Assembly: GCF_000002985.6 (NCBI RefSeq)
Contig: NC_003279.8
Span: 930,001 to 994,000 of the forward strand
Direction: 5' to 3'
Length of the DNA: 64,000 nt
Origin: Caenorhabditis elegans
Taxonomy: Eukaryota; Nematoda; Chromadorea; Rhabditida; Rhabditidae
Shown here: positions 43,053-54,015 of the stretch, one piece after another
Numbering within the stretch: position 1 is the stretch's first letter
Layout of the letters: the number at the start of each line of letters is the position of its first letter
Made by a program: the position numbers and the translations under genes
The notes under the pieces: model-generated
Databases searched by the model: none
Told to the model about the DNA's origin: nothing
What the model saw: only the letters and a program-made list of their open reading frames with translations

Positions 43053-45156
43053 CGCCGCAAGTTGATTTTTCGACGGAATTTTTGATTATTTTTAGAAAAA
43101 ATCTAACTCGAAATTCGTTACAACCGAAATTTTGCAAGATTGAGTGAATGAGGAATGACCGGGAGAGAAACGGAGACGCAGGCGGTGAGCGGAGTGGGAG
43201 AGAGAGCGCGCGAGACGGAGAGGCGCAGGCAGTGGTAGGGAGGAGACAGGGAAAGATTAGATTGGTGTTGACTGGGTGAGTCAGCATTCTAATAAGTTAA
43301 GTTGACTCATAACTTTGTTTTTTGATCAGAGGGGGGGGGGGGGGGCCGTGGCCTAGAAATATCATTGCCTACTTATTACGTCACTAATGGTCTAGGAAAC
43401 CTTGATAGCTTTTTTGGAGAAGATATGACGTCATTGGTGGACTAGAAATCTTATTTTAGTTCTGGAAGAGAAATATTTTGACCGTGGAAGACAAATTAAT
43501 GATGTGACCGGTGGCCTAGAAGTTTCAAATTATACCTGGGGAAATAAATGACGCCACTGGTGGCCTAGAAAACTTAAACTATGCCTGAAGACGTCACCGG
43601 TGACCTAGAAATTTAATTCTGGCGACGTCATAGAAATTTGAATTTTGATGAGAAATATAATTTTATTGGTTTTCTGAAAATTGAATTTTATTGATTTTTT
43701 GGCAACCGGGAAATTGGAAAATTTAATAAATTGAACAAATGCAATAAAATAAGCAGTTTTTCAACAGTCATTACTTTTTTCCGTGAACCGTTTTGATTTT
43801 AATTTGTAAATCTAGGTCGGAAAAGTCACACACACCGAGGAGCTAGGCTTCCCTCATCCTCCCTGGATCAGTCGGTAACTGCTTCGACTGGGGAGTGGGA
43901 GTGGGAGGGGTGGGATGAGTTCAATTCTTCTGGAATTCCATAATTTTTATTTTTGTTTTTTTGCGCCTACATATACCTGTGAAAATTGGAACTCGACACA
44001 AAAACCTCTCTAGCGCGGCTTAAATTTACTTCAATTCTTCCGGAATTCCATAATTTTTATTTTTGTTTTTTTGCGCCTACATATACCTGTGAAAATTGGA
44101 ACTCGACACAAAAACCTCTCTAGCGCGGCTTAAATTTACTTCAATTCTTCCGGAATTCCATAATTTTTATTTTTGTTTTTTTGCGCCTACATATACCTGT
44201 GAAAATTGGAACTCGACACAAAAACCTCTCTAGCGCGGCTTAAATTTACTTTCCTGTCCCAAAAACTCATCTATAATATTTTTAAAAAATCTAGAATCCA
44301 AATCTATCAGATTTTTTTGAATTTTTGATTTTTTTCACATCGAGATTCGGAATCAGCGGAAAATTTGGAGTCAATTAAAAATATTTTCCAGATTTCGATA
44401 CTCCACATTTAAAGGAGATCACCTGAAACGCCAGAATATGATACTTCATACTCTCCATCTTCTCGCTTTTGAAAATAATCAAAAAAAATAGTCGCCGTAT
44501 TTATTGATATAGAAAAAATACCAACAAAATTGTAACTATTGATTAGCCATACAGGGTCTTTAAAGTCAACATTCATAGTGGGAGCTGGAAATAAAAATAT
44601 ATAATAACTTGTTAAAAGAATTTATTGTGGAGTTATAACACCTATAGACAATTAAAATCACCTGCTGCCTAAAGAGTATTTACCAGAAGCAAAGGTTTTC
44701 TGAATTTAGTGGAGTTTGTCCATTTACTTTTTTGCATGTTATTGAATTGAAATGATACATAGTGAAACTAGAGGTAAAATTATTTACTAGGTTTAGGCTT
44801 AGGCTCAGGATTAGGCTTAAGCTTAGGCTTAGTTTTAGGTTTAAGCTTAGGCTTAGAATTACCGATAACTGATAACTTTTGCAAATTTAGTTTCTGTAAT
44901 ATCGGCAATAGCCAAAATTGCCGGAAATTTCTGCGATTCGAATAAATAAATTGAAATAAAAATTAGTTCCTAAGATACATGTTATCTTTTTGCAGGAAAG
45001 TAGTAAACTCATGAAATGAGAAATTGCGATGAGGAAGGAAACATTCCTATGGTTCCTTAGACAATTTCTCACCTTACATTAGTATATAATATATAAATGA
45101 TGAATTTGACTTTTTGAAATTCTCTTCAATAAATACATTTAGTTGTTTTTTTTTTA
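43053..45156. other. shc-1 upstream region
   Basis: Immediately upstream of shc-1 is a purine-rich GAGAGAGAGCGCGCGAGACGG segment (about 43150-43250), which may be promoter. A G15 tract lies at 43331-43345. Then come CTAGAAA/GACGTCA repeats (43345-43660), three 110-bp tandem repeats (listed separately) and a short TTAGGC array (44786-44868). No gene is seen until the RING gene. Confidence 0.5.
43920..44249. repeat. Three near-identical 110-bp tandem repeats
   Basis: Copies at 43920-44029, 44030-44139 and 44140-44249, each beginning TTCAATTCTTC(C/T)GGAATTCC and ending GCGCGGCTTAAATTTAC or very close; one base difference is visible. The near-identity indicates a recent triplication. Confidence 0.93.
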
Positions 45157-45885
45157 ATGAGTAAAGTTGCAGAGTGTGGAATTTGCTATGAGGAATATGG
45201 TGAATATTGTTGGAAATTTTTCTGAAAGTTTTCATTTTTTTTGGAAATTTAGAGAGTTGGGTGTAATTACTGAAAATTATGTTTTAAAAAAATTATTTTA
45301 ATGATTTTTCAAATTTTACAAAAAACTCATTTTTAAATCATTAGAGGTGAAGTAGCGCCAGTGGGAAGATTGTTAAGATCCACTCCTTTAATCCGAAAAG
45401 TACCGAATATCATAATAAAACTTTTCAAAAGTTTTTAGAAACTTTTTTATTTACTGTCAAAAAGTGACAACCACTCAGTTTTTGCCACTCATAATTTTGG
45501 AAGTCGACCAAAAAAAAAATTTGTTTTCCTACATTTTTTATACTTCAATTTTGTTTTAATTATTTGTATTGAAAAATTGTAGGGGTCGAAACATGCGACA
45601 ATCCTGTCAGTTTTCAAAAATCTCTACTTACAAAATATAGGACACGCTCCAAAAATGGATGTTTTTACAGACAACGCCATCCGAATCCCTTGCATCGGCA
45701 CATGCGGTCATACGTTATGTGACAGTTGTCGTGAGAAAATTAGAGATAAAAAATGTCCTCAGTGTAATCAGAAAGGCGCATTTGTTGTGAAAAATGTGAA
45801 TAAACAATTTTGGGATTTAATTGTTTTTTCGCAATTTTTAAAACCCCAGGAAGTGGAAGTTGAGGAGACTGAAGAGGTTGGTTAG
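45157..45885 (+). CDS. Small RING-finger protein (possibly truncated)
   Basis: Two exons, 45157-45199 and 45641-45885, join in frame (phase 1) to a 95-residue protein. Exon 1 supplies ECGICYEEY, the first Cys pair. Exon 2 supplies CGHTLCDSC and CPQC, completing a C3HC4 RING zinc finger; the conserved segment RIP before the CGH is also seen. RING proteins of this kind usually act as E3 ubiquitin ligases. The donor ATG|GTGAAT and acceptor ATATAG are both weak, and the intron is largely a family C repeat. The reading frame ends 50 residues after the RING in an acidic EVEVEETEEVG; a donor-like GAG|GTTGGT just before the stop suggests the ancestral gene may have continued. Only 158 bp downstream begins the duplicated shc-1 segment, which may have replaced the rest. 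It could be a functional small gene or a truncated pseudogene. Confidence 0.6.
45349..45630 (+). repeat. Family C element, one arm, inside the RING-gene intron
   Basis: GGTGAAGTAGCGCCAGTGGG at the left, then TACCGAATATCATAATAAAA and CTCATAATTTTGGAAGTCGA. The same series occurs at 58478-58700. The right-hand palindromic end is missing. Confidence 0.7.
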
Positions 45886-45929
45886 AACTTTTTTTTTGGA
45901 TTTTTCGGTATTTCCGGGAGGTTATCCTT

Positions 45930-46043
45930 TGGGCCTAAAACTAGGCCTAAGAGTAGGCCTAAGCCTAAGCCTAAAACTAAGCCTTAGCCTAAAACTAAGC
46001 ATGAGCCTGAGCCTAAGCCTAAGTCAAGCCTAAGCCTAAGTCT
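45930..46043. repeat. TTAGGC-type array beside the duplicated segment
   Basis: About 16 GCCTAA-phase hexamers with variants, ending exactly where the duplicated shc-1 segment begins at 46044. Confidence 0.85.
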
Positions 46044-46607
46044 GCTGCTATCAAAAAGTGTTAAAATGCAAAGTTGTAGTAGAAAAAACGATAAATATTT
46101 TGTCAATTGACACTTTTTCAAAAAAAAACCAAAACCAGCAGAGATATAAGTAGTCAAAGTTGAGTCAGATATTTCCGGTCGATGCACCATGTAACCTTTC
46201 TCTAACAACCTGTGAGATGTCGGTTGCTATAATTTTTTAGTCATTAATTTGGACAGCTTGTTAATTTGAAATAATTCTTGAAGATATCGTAGCGCGGCCG
46301 ACATTTCACGGGTCCTTTTTTTTTAACATTTTGCAAAGCTGGTCATGCATTTTTGGTAACACTTAATATCAAATTAATGAGAAAATGTTTTGTAAATTTT
46401 TACCATTAGCCATGCCCAGAAAATGGCAAGTTTTTTATTTTATTTTCTTTTGTTTTTTTAATTCACAAAAAAAAACTCACCCTACTAACAACTGGATTGA
46501 TTTCTCGAGCCGCAGTCACGCCAACAGTAGCTGCAACGTGTTGTATACATTCTCTGAAAATTGAACAGTTACTTTATTACGTAGATTTTTTATATATTTG
46601 AGCTTGC
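46044..46607 (-). pseudogene. Second copy of shc-1 exon 3 segment
   Basis: This is a direct repeat of 42211-42774, offset by 3833 bp, with about 99 percent identity (four substitutions seen: at the CTCTAAC, TTCCGGTCG, CTTGAAG and T9 positions). The 73 bp copy of shc-1 exon 3 is at 46481-46553 and is identical in sequence, with its acceptor TTTTCAG and donor GTGAGT-like signal preserved. No neighbouring shc-1 exons are present, so on its own it is an orphan exon lying upstream of the shc-1 start codon. Confidence 0.9.
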
Positions 46608-46689
46608 GATTGTGTAATCAAAAATAAACATTTGAAGCATGATACGAAATATTTGAACGATTTTTTTTCGGAAAATCAATAAATGAAAA

Positions 46690-47640
46690 TGGAGTTTTTT
46701 TTTTGGATTTTAGCAAACTTCCCAAATGACGGAAAGATCATATGAAGCGATTATTTTTTCTTTTATAAACCTGTTCAGGATTTGCATTATTATGAGAAAA
46801 TCCTAGGCCAATTAGGCTAGCATGTACGGAAGTATTTTTTAAAAATTTATAAAAGTAATGAAAAGCTGATATTTTCAAAATTCCAGAATGACGGAAAAAT
46901 CATATGAAATGCTTTTTTTTTCTTTTTTAAACCTATTTAGAATTGTCAAAACTACCAGAAAATACTAAACAAAATAGCTTAGCTTGACCGGAAATATTTT
47001 TAAAAAATTGATAAAAATAATGAAAAGCTGATATTTTCAAAATTCCAGAATGACGGAAAAATCATATGAAGCGATTCTTTTTTCTTTTATAAACCTCTTT
47101 AGAATTGTCAAAACTACCAGAAAATACTAAACAAAGTAGGTTAGCTTAACCGGAAGTAATTTTTACAAATTGATAAAAATAATAAAAAGATGATTTTTTC
47201 AAAATTCCAAAATGACTGAAAAATCATATGAAGCGATTCGTTTTTCTTTCATAAAATAGTTTAGAATTGGAATAATGATCAGAAAATACTAAACAAAGTA
47301 GGTTAGCTTGACCGGAAGTATTTTTAAAAAATTGATTAAAAAAACTGATTTTTAAAAAATTCCAGAATGACGGAAAAATCATATGAAGCGATTCTTTTTT
47401 CTTTTATAAAGTAGTTCAGAATTAGCATTATTATGAGAAAATCCTAGGCGAATAAGGCTAGCATGTACGAAAGTATTATTTAAAAATTTATAAAAGTAAT
47501 GAAAAGCTGATTTTTTAAAAATTCCAGAATGACGGAAAAATCATATGAAGCGATTCTTTTTTCTTTTATAAACCTGTTCAGAATTGTCAAAACTATTAGA
47601 AAATACTGAACAAAATAGGTTAGTCCTAGGAAAGACTAGT
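46690..47640. repeat. Six tandem copies of a 162-bp repeat
   Basis: GACGGAAAAATCATATGAAG occurs near 46728, 46890, 47052, 47214, 47369 and 47531, spacing 162, 162, 162, 155 and 162 bp. Each unit also holds CTTTTATAAACC and GAAAAGCTGATATTTTC. No coding capacity. Confidence 0.9.
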
Positions 47641-47805
47641 TAGGAAAGAATTCTTAAAATAGGAAGTTGAACAGAAAATCTGGAAGATCTGAAATCTGGA
47701 AAAAGGAACTCTCAAAAATTCAAATTTTGATTTTAGGAATATATGGCTGTGTAGTCTTCATAGACAATCAAAATAAATTATTTTAATTTTCAACCATCTT
47801 TATGC

Positions 47806-48040
47806 ACGGGCTTCTGTCCTTCCTCATTGAATTTTTCGCGCTCCATTGACAATCGCCTGCCGGACAACGCGTGGGAAAGTCGTGTACTGCACACGGACAA
47901 ATACATTTAGTTTTACAACTGAAATCGAGCCGCGACGCGACACGCAACGCGCCGTAAATCTACCCCAGATAAAGCCGAGCGAAATGACCTAGTTCGGCAA
48001 ACTCTTCCATTTCAATTTATGAGGAAAGCCAGAAACCCGT
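47806..48040 (-). repeat. Family A element (copy)
   Basis: Reverse copy from GCACGGGCTTCTGTCCTTCC to GAAAGCCAGAAACCCGT, near full length, with a possible TTTATG target duplication. Confidence 0.75.
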
Positions 48041-48508
48041 TTTTATGTAAAAGTTCATACTGTGCAGTTAATTTAAACAAATCAAAATTTGGAAAATGAT
48101 TTTTGGCTTTGTGCAAACTGTAGCGTTTTAGGCGTTAAAAATCTGCCAATGAATAAAAAATTTCTTATAAAATTTTTAAAAAAACAGTTATTTGCCCATT
48201 CCGTTTTTCAACATTTATCAATTACGGTTCCAGTGATCAAATGCTTACACGGAAGTCACTGATGACGTTGACTCCATGTTTGGTTGCGATGTGAAAAAGG
48301 TCGTTTTTTGCCCAAATCGAGAAAGGTCACACACACACATAGACATACACAAAACCTTATATAATTTGTAAGATATTTTGTTTGATTCGAGAAAAAAAAG
48401 AGAACAGGTATTCCTGCGGCGTCGTTTTTCTAAACGGCAGGAAAAATTGAGAGAAAGAAAGAGAAAGAAAAAAGATGGAAAAAAACAGTTTAAATATAAT
48501 TATTAGGT

Positions 48509-48886
48509 TTAATTATTAGGGGTGCACCATATTGTCGTAGGGGCCCTTCTCCAAAGTTTTAAGTTTATCGATAGAGCGTGAATACATAAAGAGAGAAATT
48601 TGACCTGCAAAAAAAATATATGGTTGGTTCCCATGCCATAAAAAATCCATGCAACAAATGAAAACAACACCTGCCAAGTGTCCTCCGCCAGTCTAACCAA
48701 GTTTTTCCCTCCAAATGTTCCGTGACATTGTTGTTTAAGGCTTTGTACTTTCCGCAGCCGTCTTATTCTTCCCGAAGTGTTCTCCCTAGATAATCGGGTT
48801 TTTTTGTTGAATCGGCTGGGGGTAATGATCGGAGAAGATATATATGAAATAAATGAATAAAAAAGGAACACCTTTTGGAGAGGCAA
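48509..48886 (-). CDS. Unrecognised small candidate gene
   Basis: A 125-codon open frame on the minus strand starts with a hydrophobic segment (MPLQKVFLFYSFISYISSP) that could be a signal peptide. It is followed by a basic stretch and CHGTFGGKN. A 66 bp candidate intron (48605-48670) with donor CAG|GTGTTG and a good acceptor TTTTTTTTGCAG is also in frame, so two protein versions (125 or 103 residues) are possible. I recognise no family. Codon use is mixed and the C-terminal part runs into the dispersed ATGGTGCA motif, so this may be a chance frame. It lies between a family A element and a TTAGGC array. Confidence 0.25.
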   Translation of the reverse strand: MPLQKVFLFYSFISYISSPIITPSRFNKKTRLSRENTSGRIRRLRKVQSLKQQCHGTFGGKNLVRLAEDTWQVLFSFVAWIFYGMGTNHIFFLQVKFLSLCIHALSINLKLWRRAPTTIWCTPNN

Positions 48887-48929
48887 TGAAAAAGCAAGCT
48901 ATGCAAAGTATTGATCCGTTGTTATGAAT

Positions 48930-49280
48930 GGGCTTGCTTAGGCTTAGGTTTTTTTTAGGTTTAGGCTTAGGCTTAGGCTTAGGCTTAAGCTTAGGCTTAG
49001 GCTTAGGCTTAGGCTTAGGCTCAGGTTTAGGCTTAGGCTTAGGCTTAGGCTAAATCTAGGCTTTGGCTTAGGCTCAGGCTTGTGCTTAGGCTTAGACTTA
49101 GGCTTAAGCGTAGGCTTAGGCTTAGGTTAGGCTTAAGCTTAGACTTAGACTTAGACTTAGGCTTAGGCTTAGGCTTAGGCTTAGGTTTAGGCTTAAGCAT
49201 ATACCTAGGCTTAGCCTTAGGCTTAGTCTTAGGCTTAGGCATATGTTTAGGCTTATGCTTTGGCTTAGGCTTAGACCGTG
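48930..49280. repeat. TTAGGC-type array (0.35 kb)
   Basis: About 55 imperfect GGCTTA hexamers, the longest uninterrupted telomere-like block in the window. Open frames with Lys-Pro or Leu-Gly repeats on either strand are artefacts. Confidence 0.92.
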
Positions 49281-49289
49281 TGTATATCC

Positions 49290-49840
49290 GAATGTGTGTT
49301 TTATTATGTTCCTGATTCTGAAATCATTTGTTAGTTTAATATCTACAAACATTCCAAACAGTCTGTATGTGCTGCCAGGTGGCATTTCCTTAATCATCTC
49401 AAATATATTTGGTTTCATTTCCCCCCATCGCAAAATCCCTTTCTTTACCTGTCATTTCGCCTTTACGTTCAACTTATTTGATTTTGTTGTTTTCAAGTGA
49501 TAATCACGATTAAACAACGAATGAAAAAAATAGGTATGGAATTACTACGGTATTCTTTTTTGCCTATCCTTCTTTCTCTCATTTTCCTTTTGTCTTCTAA
49601 CAAGTTCTGCACTTTTGAGGTACATTTCTTCTCCGATTTGATCAGTCAAAGCTATTCGGTTTAAACCATCTTCTATTCAATTCTGATGATTACTGTTAGG
49701 AACGAGTGGTCACTTAATTCAAAAGGTCGAACTGTTGTACTAATTGAATTGGAAAATTTGTAGGTTATTTGACGTTTATCAGAAATTGAAGATTTGATAT
49801 AAAATTTGGTAAAAATGAAAAATAAAGTTTCATTTAGAGT
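49290..49840 (-). pseudogene. Possible decayed coding region
   Basis: On the minus strand, protein-like frames follow one another with interruptions: about 49673-49800 (contains TTVRPFELSDHSFLTVIIRI), then shifted by one frame at about 49670 (contains RIALTDQIGEEMYLKSAEL and a Lys/Arg/Glu-rich end to about 49552), then at about 49300-49433 (contains MPPGSTYRLFGMFVDIKL). Amino-acid composition looks coding, unlike the surrounding AT-rich DNA, but no family is recognised and the shifts cannot be removed by good splice sites. It may be the relic of a gene interrupted by the family A element at 49847. Confidence 0.3.
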
Positions 49841-49846
49841 AGTATT

Positions 49847-50057
49847 CTGGCTTCCCTTATAAATTGAAATGGAAGAGTTGGCCATATTGGTTCGGCCATA
49901 TCTGGGGTAGATTTACGGTGCGTTGCGTGTCGCGTCGCGGCTCGATTTTAGTTGTAAAACTAAATGTATTTGTCCGTGCGGAGTACACGACTTTCCCACG
50001 CGTGGTCCGGAAGGCGATTGTCAATGGAGCGCGAAAAATTCAATGAAGAAGGCCAGA
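49847..50057 (+). repeat. Family A element (copy)
   Basis: Forward copy with the centre slightly shortened; flanked by TAGTATT on both sides (49846 area and 50068 area), a possible target duplication. Confidence 0.75.
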
Positions 50058-50884
50058 ACTTCGTGTAGTATTAGCAGACCAGGTTTTCACATAAATTTGA
50101 GCGGTGAAACTAAAATTATGACATTTTTACGCAACTTTATGGGCCAGAAAATTTTTTTTGGAATTTTTTTTTGAAAAAAATTCAAAAATTTTGATAAAAA
50201 TAATTGCCAAAAAGACAAATTTTGAGTAATTTTACTGCCTCTAAGAGTAATGAACAAATGTTTCCAACTTTTTGCAAATTACTTTCTTAGTTCCCTTGCA
50301 AATCTATATAGATTGAATTTGGCCTAAAACCTAACAATTTAGCTGCAATATTGTTACAAAAATTTGGGTACAATAGTGTGTTTATTGAAACATGTGTTCT
50401 TGAAGTTGGGTAAGAACAATTGATGAAGGTTGTACCAAATGAACAAAAAATGTTTTTAGAGAAAGTCTGAAACATTACCTTATTTCTGATGGTCGTTAAT
50501 CAAATTTTACTGTAACTGTTATGAAACCTTGGGCATCGTATTTTCTCTATTAGTGCAGCCGACCACTTTACTTTGAGACGTTATATCTTGTTTATTTTAA
50601 AGATCTCAATATTTTAATAACTACAAAATCATAGAAAAAGAACCAACAAAAATTTTGTTAGTTGACAATTTTTAAATAGGACAAACGATAACTGAGCTAT
50701 GAGCTGTCAAAGTTGAACAATGGTGGTGCAATAGAAGGAACTAATAGAAAAAATACGGTAACCTAAATTTTTATGTTAAAATAAGAAGTAGCGGGTTGAT
50801 TCCAGAAGTTTTTTTTATAAGGTAACCATCCGCTGACCGCGCCTCCGGTATCCCTTCAAAAGGCAAAAAGTAAACTTTTCTAAA
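50058..50884. other. AT-rich intergenic DNA
   Basis: A relative of the 180-bp repeat from shc-1 intron 4 appears at about 50560-50720. No gene seen. Confidence 0.4.
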
Positions 50885-51490
50885 ACTACAGTAATCCTAC
50901 AGTAGTCCTACAGTACACCTACAGTACCTCTACAGTATCTTGACGTGATCCTCTACCTACTCCCAACCCAGTACCTCTTCAAAGGCTAAAAAGTCAAAAT
51001 TTCACAAACTACAGTAATCTTACCGTACTCCTACAGTAACCCTACTGAACCATTACAGTAATTTGACATTATTCGCCACCAACTCCAAACCCAATACCTC
51101 TTCAAAAGCTAAAAAGTCAAAAGTTCACAAACTACAGTAATCCTACCGTACTCCTACAGTACTCATACAGTACTACTACAGCACCCCGAACATATCCCTC
51201 CACTAACCCCAAGTCAATATCACTTTAAATGACGAAAAGTCAATTTTTCCAAAACTACAGTAATCCTACAGAACTCCTACAGTACCCCTACAGTACTACT
51301 ACAGTACCCTGACTATGTCTTCCACTAACTCCAAACCAATATCCCTTCAAAAGACGAAAAGTTAATTTTTTCAAAACTACAGTTATCCTACAGTACTCCT
51401 ACAGTACCCCTACAGTACTACTACAGTACCCTGACTATGTCCTCCACTAACTTCAAACCAATATCCCTTCAAAAGACGAAAAGTCAATTT
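50885..51490. repeat. CTACAGTA arrays in five 110-120 bp units
   Basis: Units begin with AAAACTACAGTAATCCTACA and end with (T/C)CCACTAAC(T/C)(C/T)CAAACC followed by CTTCAAAAG(A/G)C. Five copies are visible, the last two most alike. Confidence 0.85.
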
Positions 51491-52205
51491 TTCTTTTTTT
51501 TAATTGAAATTGTCCGTTATTCCCTATTATGTAATTTTCCAAAAATGCTGCCAACCTCAAAAACTGTTATGTTTTTGTTCATACACATTTAGCCACCACC
51601 TGCATATGACCCATAAAAAACCATACTTGACACCTGACATACTTGGTTTCGATACAAAAATCGAGAACATTTGGCAAACCTGAGTTGTCATTCTATTGGC
51701 TATTCACCATGTGCTCTAATAAAGTAGAACTTGGGAATATGTGTCAAGGCTGTAAATGGGGGAGTAGTATTGTTAACATATGTACTGTGCAATATTCCAG
51801 ATGCCAAGTATACAGATTATCTAATGACAATAGGTAATTTGATTTTTCAGGTGCTATAGTGCTATATTGTTCCAAATACATGATTTTTTTTTAGAAAATT
51901 GAGGTGTGGTGTCGAATGTCCCATAATTTTGGATAATCAATGGTCTTTAGCGAAATCCTAATTTGAAGCCGTTTAAAGCTCGAAAGTGCAATACATTTAC
52001 AACTGCATTAGCGTTTTATTTTGCTCTGAAAATGACAAATACACAAAATTTTGGATTAAACCGCCTGGTTTTAAAACCGAGCTTAAACAATTTTAATTTT
52101 ACAAATTAAAAAGTAAAAATTTTCTAAATTCCCTACACTAAAATTTAGCGTCCACATCACTTTCTACCCCTTAATTAATTTTTTACTACATTTAACAAAA
52201 ATATT
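51491..52205. other. Unique-looking intergenic DNA
   Basis: No repeat family or convincing exon is identified. Confidence 0.35.
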
Positions 52206-52560
52206 TTGAACCGGCAATTGTCAAAATTGCCTATTCCCAAAAATTTCCAAAACCGGCAATTGCCAAAAATTTTCAAAGCCGGCAATTGTCAAAATGGCAG
52301 CAAACTTCCAAAACCGGCAATTGCAGAAATTGCCTATTGCCAAAAATTTCCAAAACCGGCAGTTGCCGAAATTGCCGAAACTGCCGCAAACTCCCAAGAC
52401 CGGCAATTGCCGAAATTGCCGGTTGCCGAAAATTTTCGAAACCGGCAGTTGCCAAAATTGCCGCAAACTTCCAAAACCGGCAATAGCCTAAATTGCCGAT
52501 TGCCAAAAACTTCCAAAACCGGCAATTGCCGAAATTGCCGATTGCCAAAAATTTTCAAAA
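52206..52560. repeat. TTGCCG/AACCGGCAATTGCC array
   Basis: About eight diverged units of AACCGGCAATTGCC(A/G)AAATTG with CTTCCA or TTTCCA instead of the TTTCG of the array at 31866. Same family, older copy. Confidence 0.85.
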
Positions 52561-52735
52561 AAATTTCAGAAATTGATACATTTTTTAATTGTTGTGGGAA
52601 TTTTTTTTAATAAATTTGAAACATATCACATCCTCCTGTTTTCAAGAAAATTAATTCCTTCAGTTTCTGACGACTCAAATCCTCCTCAAATGCCAAATTT
52701 ATTTTGGGAAACTATACCAATTCTCAACAGAATTT

Positions 52736-52978
52736 TAAAGGTGGAGTATTGCCATTTTGTCTAAGTACACTTATAATAATCCAAAACAACCGAATATCAT
52801 AGAAAAACACTCGAAAAAAAATTTTTTTGGTCGACTTCCAAAATTATGAGTGGCAAAAACTGTGTAATTGCCACTTTTTGACAGTAAATTAAAAAATTTC
52901 AAAAAAATTTTGGAACGTTTTATTATGATATTCGGTTATTTTGGGACCAAGTAAGTGGTTTACTCCACCTTTAAAAAT
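52736..52978. repeat. Family C palindromic element (copy)
   Basis: AAAGGTGGAGTATTGCC at the left and TTTACTCCACCTTTAAA at the right, with CAAAATTATGAGTGGCAAAA inside. Confidence 0.7.
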
Positions 52979-53781
52979 TTAGCCGTTATACAAACTCCAA
53001 ATATATCCATTATTCTTTCCCCTATACCCTACCCATAACAAAACAGAAAAATTTCAAATTCGCATCGTCGCAACACCACAGCATGTCCATTTGGAGTGAT
53101 GTTCCGAGAGAAAGGTCAAATCGTCTACCTCCTTATTCTAACCATCTCTATGCCTATATATGAGGCTTTAATGAACGAGCGCCGCCGCCGCGCGCCTAGC
53201 GCCTCCGAGTGTCGCAAAGTGCAACTTGTTTGCCACTTAACCTGAATTCTACTGTGTTGTATTATGTGAAGAATCGGATAGATGTAATGTGTAACAATAA
53301 AAAACCACGACGACGACTGAATATGGAATCGGCTAGGTGGTGCAAAAGTTTCGGAAAGTTTTGGTACCATGGTACCTGTGTAAGCTCTGTGAATTTTTGA
53401 GCCACGATGGGTCTTGCAACGATATTTCGTCGAAACTTTATTCTCGAAAGTTTGTTCAATTTAAATTTTCCGCAAAAAACATTTTTTGAAAATATTTTTA
53501 AAAATTTGAATTTCTCAGCATTTTTTTTTTAATATGAAGTTTCCAATCCCTCAAAAAAAAATTTCAGAGAACATTTGAATTTCCCGGAAACCCCAATTTC
53601 TGAGAATTTTTCAATTTCCCTTTAAAATAAAATTTCGGAGAAAATTTGAAATTCCCGCCAAAAATTTATTTTGAAATATTTGAATTTCCCGGCAAATATT
53701 TTTTTTTTTGAAAACTTTGATTTAACGGAAAACCCATTTTCTGAGAATTTTTGAATTTCCAGTTTAAAGAAATTTCCACGG
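52979..53781. other. Intergenic, no gene assigned
   Basis: 53040-53400 has more balanced composition, with GCCGCCGCCGCGCGCC at about 53181 and Arg-rich short frames, but I could not assemble a gene. From 53470 onward it is AT-rich with repeated TTTGAATTTCCC phrases that continue past the family A element to 54310. Confidence 0.35.
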
Positions 53782-54015
53782 GTTTCTGGCTTCCCTCATA
53801 ATTTGAAATGGAAGAGTTTGCCAAACTAGGAAATTTTGGTTCGGCCATATCTGGGGTAGATTTACGGCGCGTTGCGTGTCGCGTCGCGGCTCGTTTTTAG
53901 TTTTAAAACTAAATGTATTTGTCCGTGTGGAGTACACGACTTTCCCACGCGTTGTCCGGCAGGCGATTATCAATGGAGCGCGAAAAATTCAATGAGAGGA
54001 GGCCAGAACCCCGTG
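53776..54015 (+). repeat. Family A element (best-defined ends)
   Basis: Begins CACGGGTTTCTGGC and ends GCCAGAACCCCGTG, inverse complements with one mismatch, which defines the terminal repeat of the family. It is inserted into a TTTGAATTTCCC repeat that continues on both sides. Confidence 0.8.

Noticed and set aside
46481..46553. The duplicated exon as part of the RING gene
   Set aside because: The exon copy and its splice signals are on the opposite strand from the RING gene.
48930..49280. A true chromosome end
   Set aside because: The TTAGGC copies are imperfect, short and surrounded by unique sequence on both sides, so they are interstitial.
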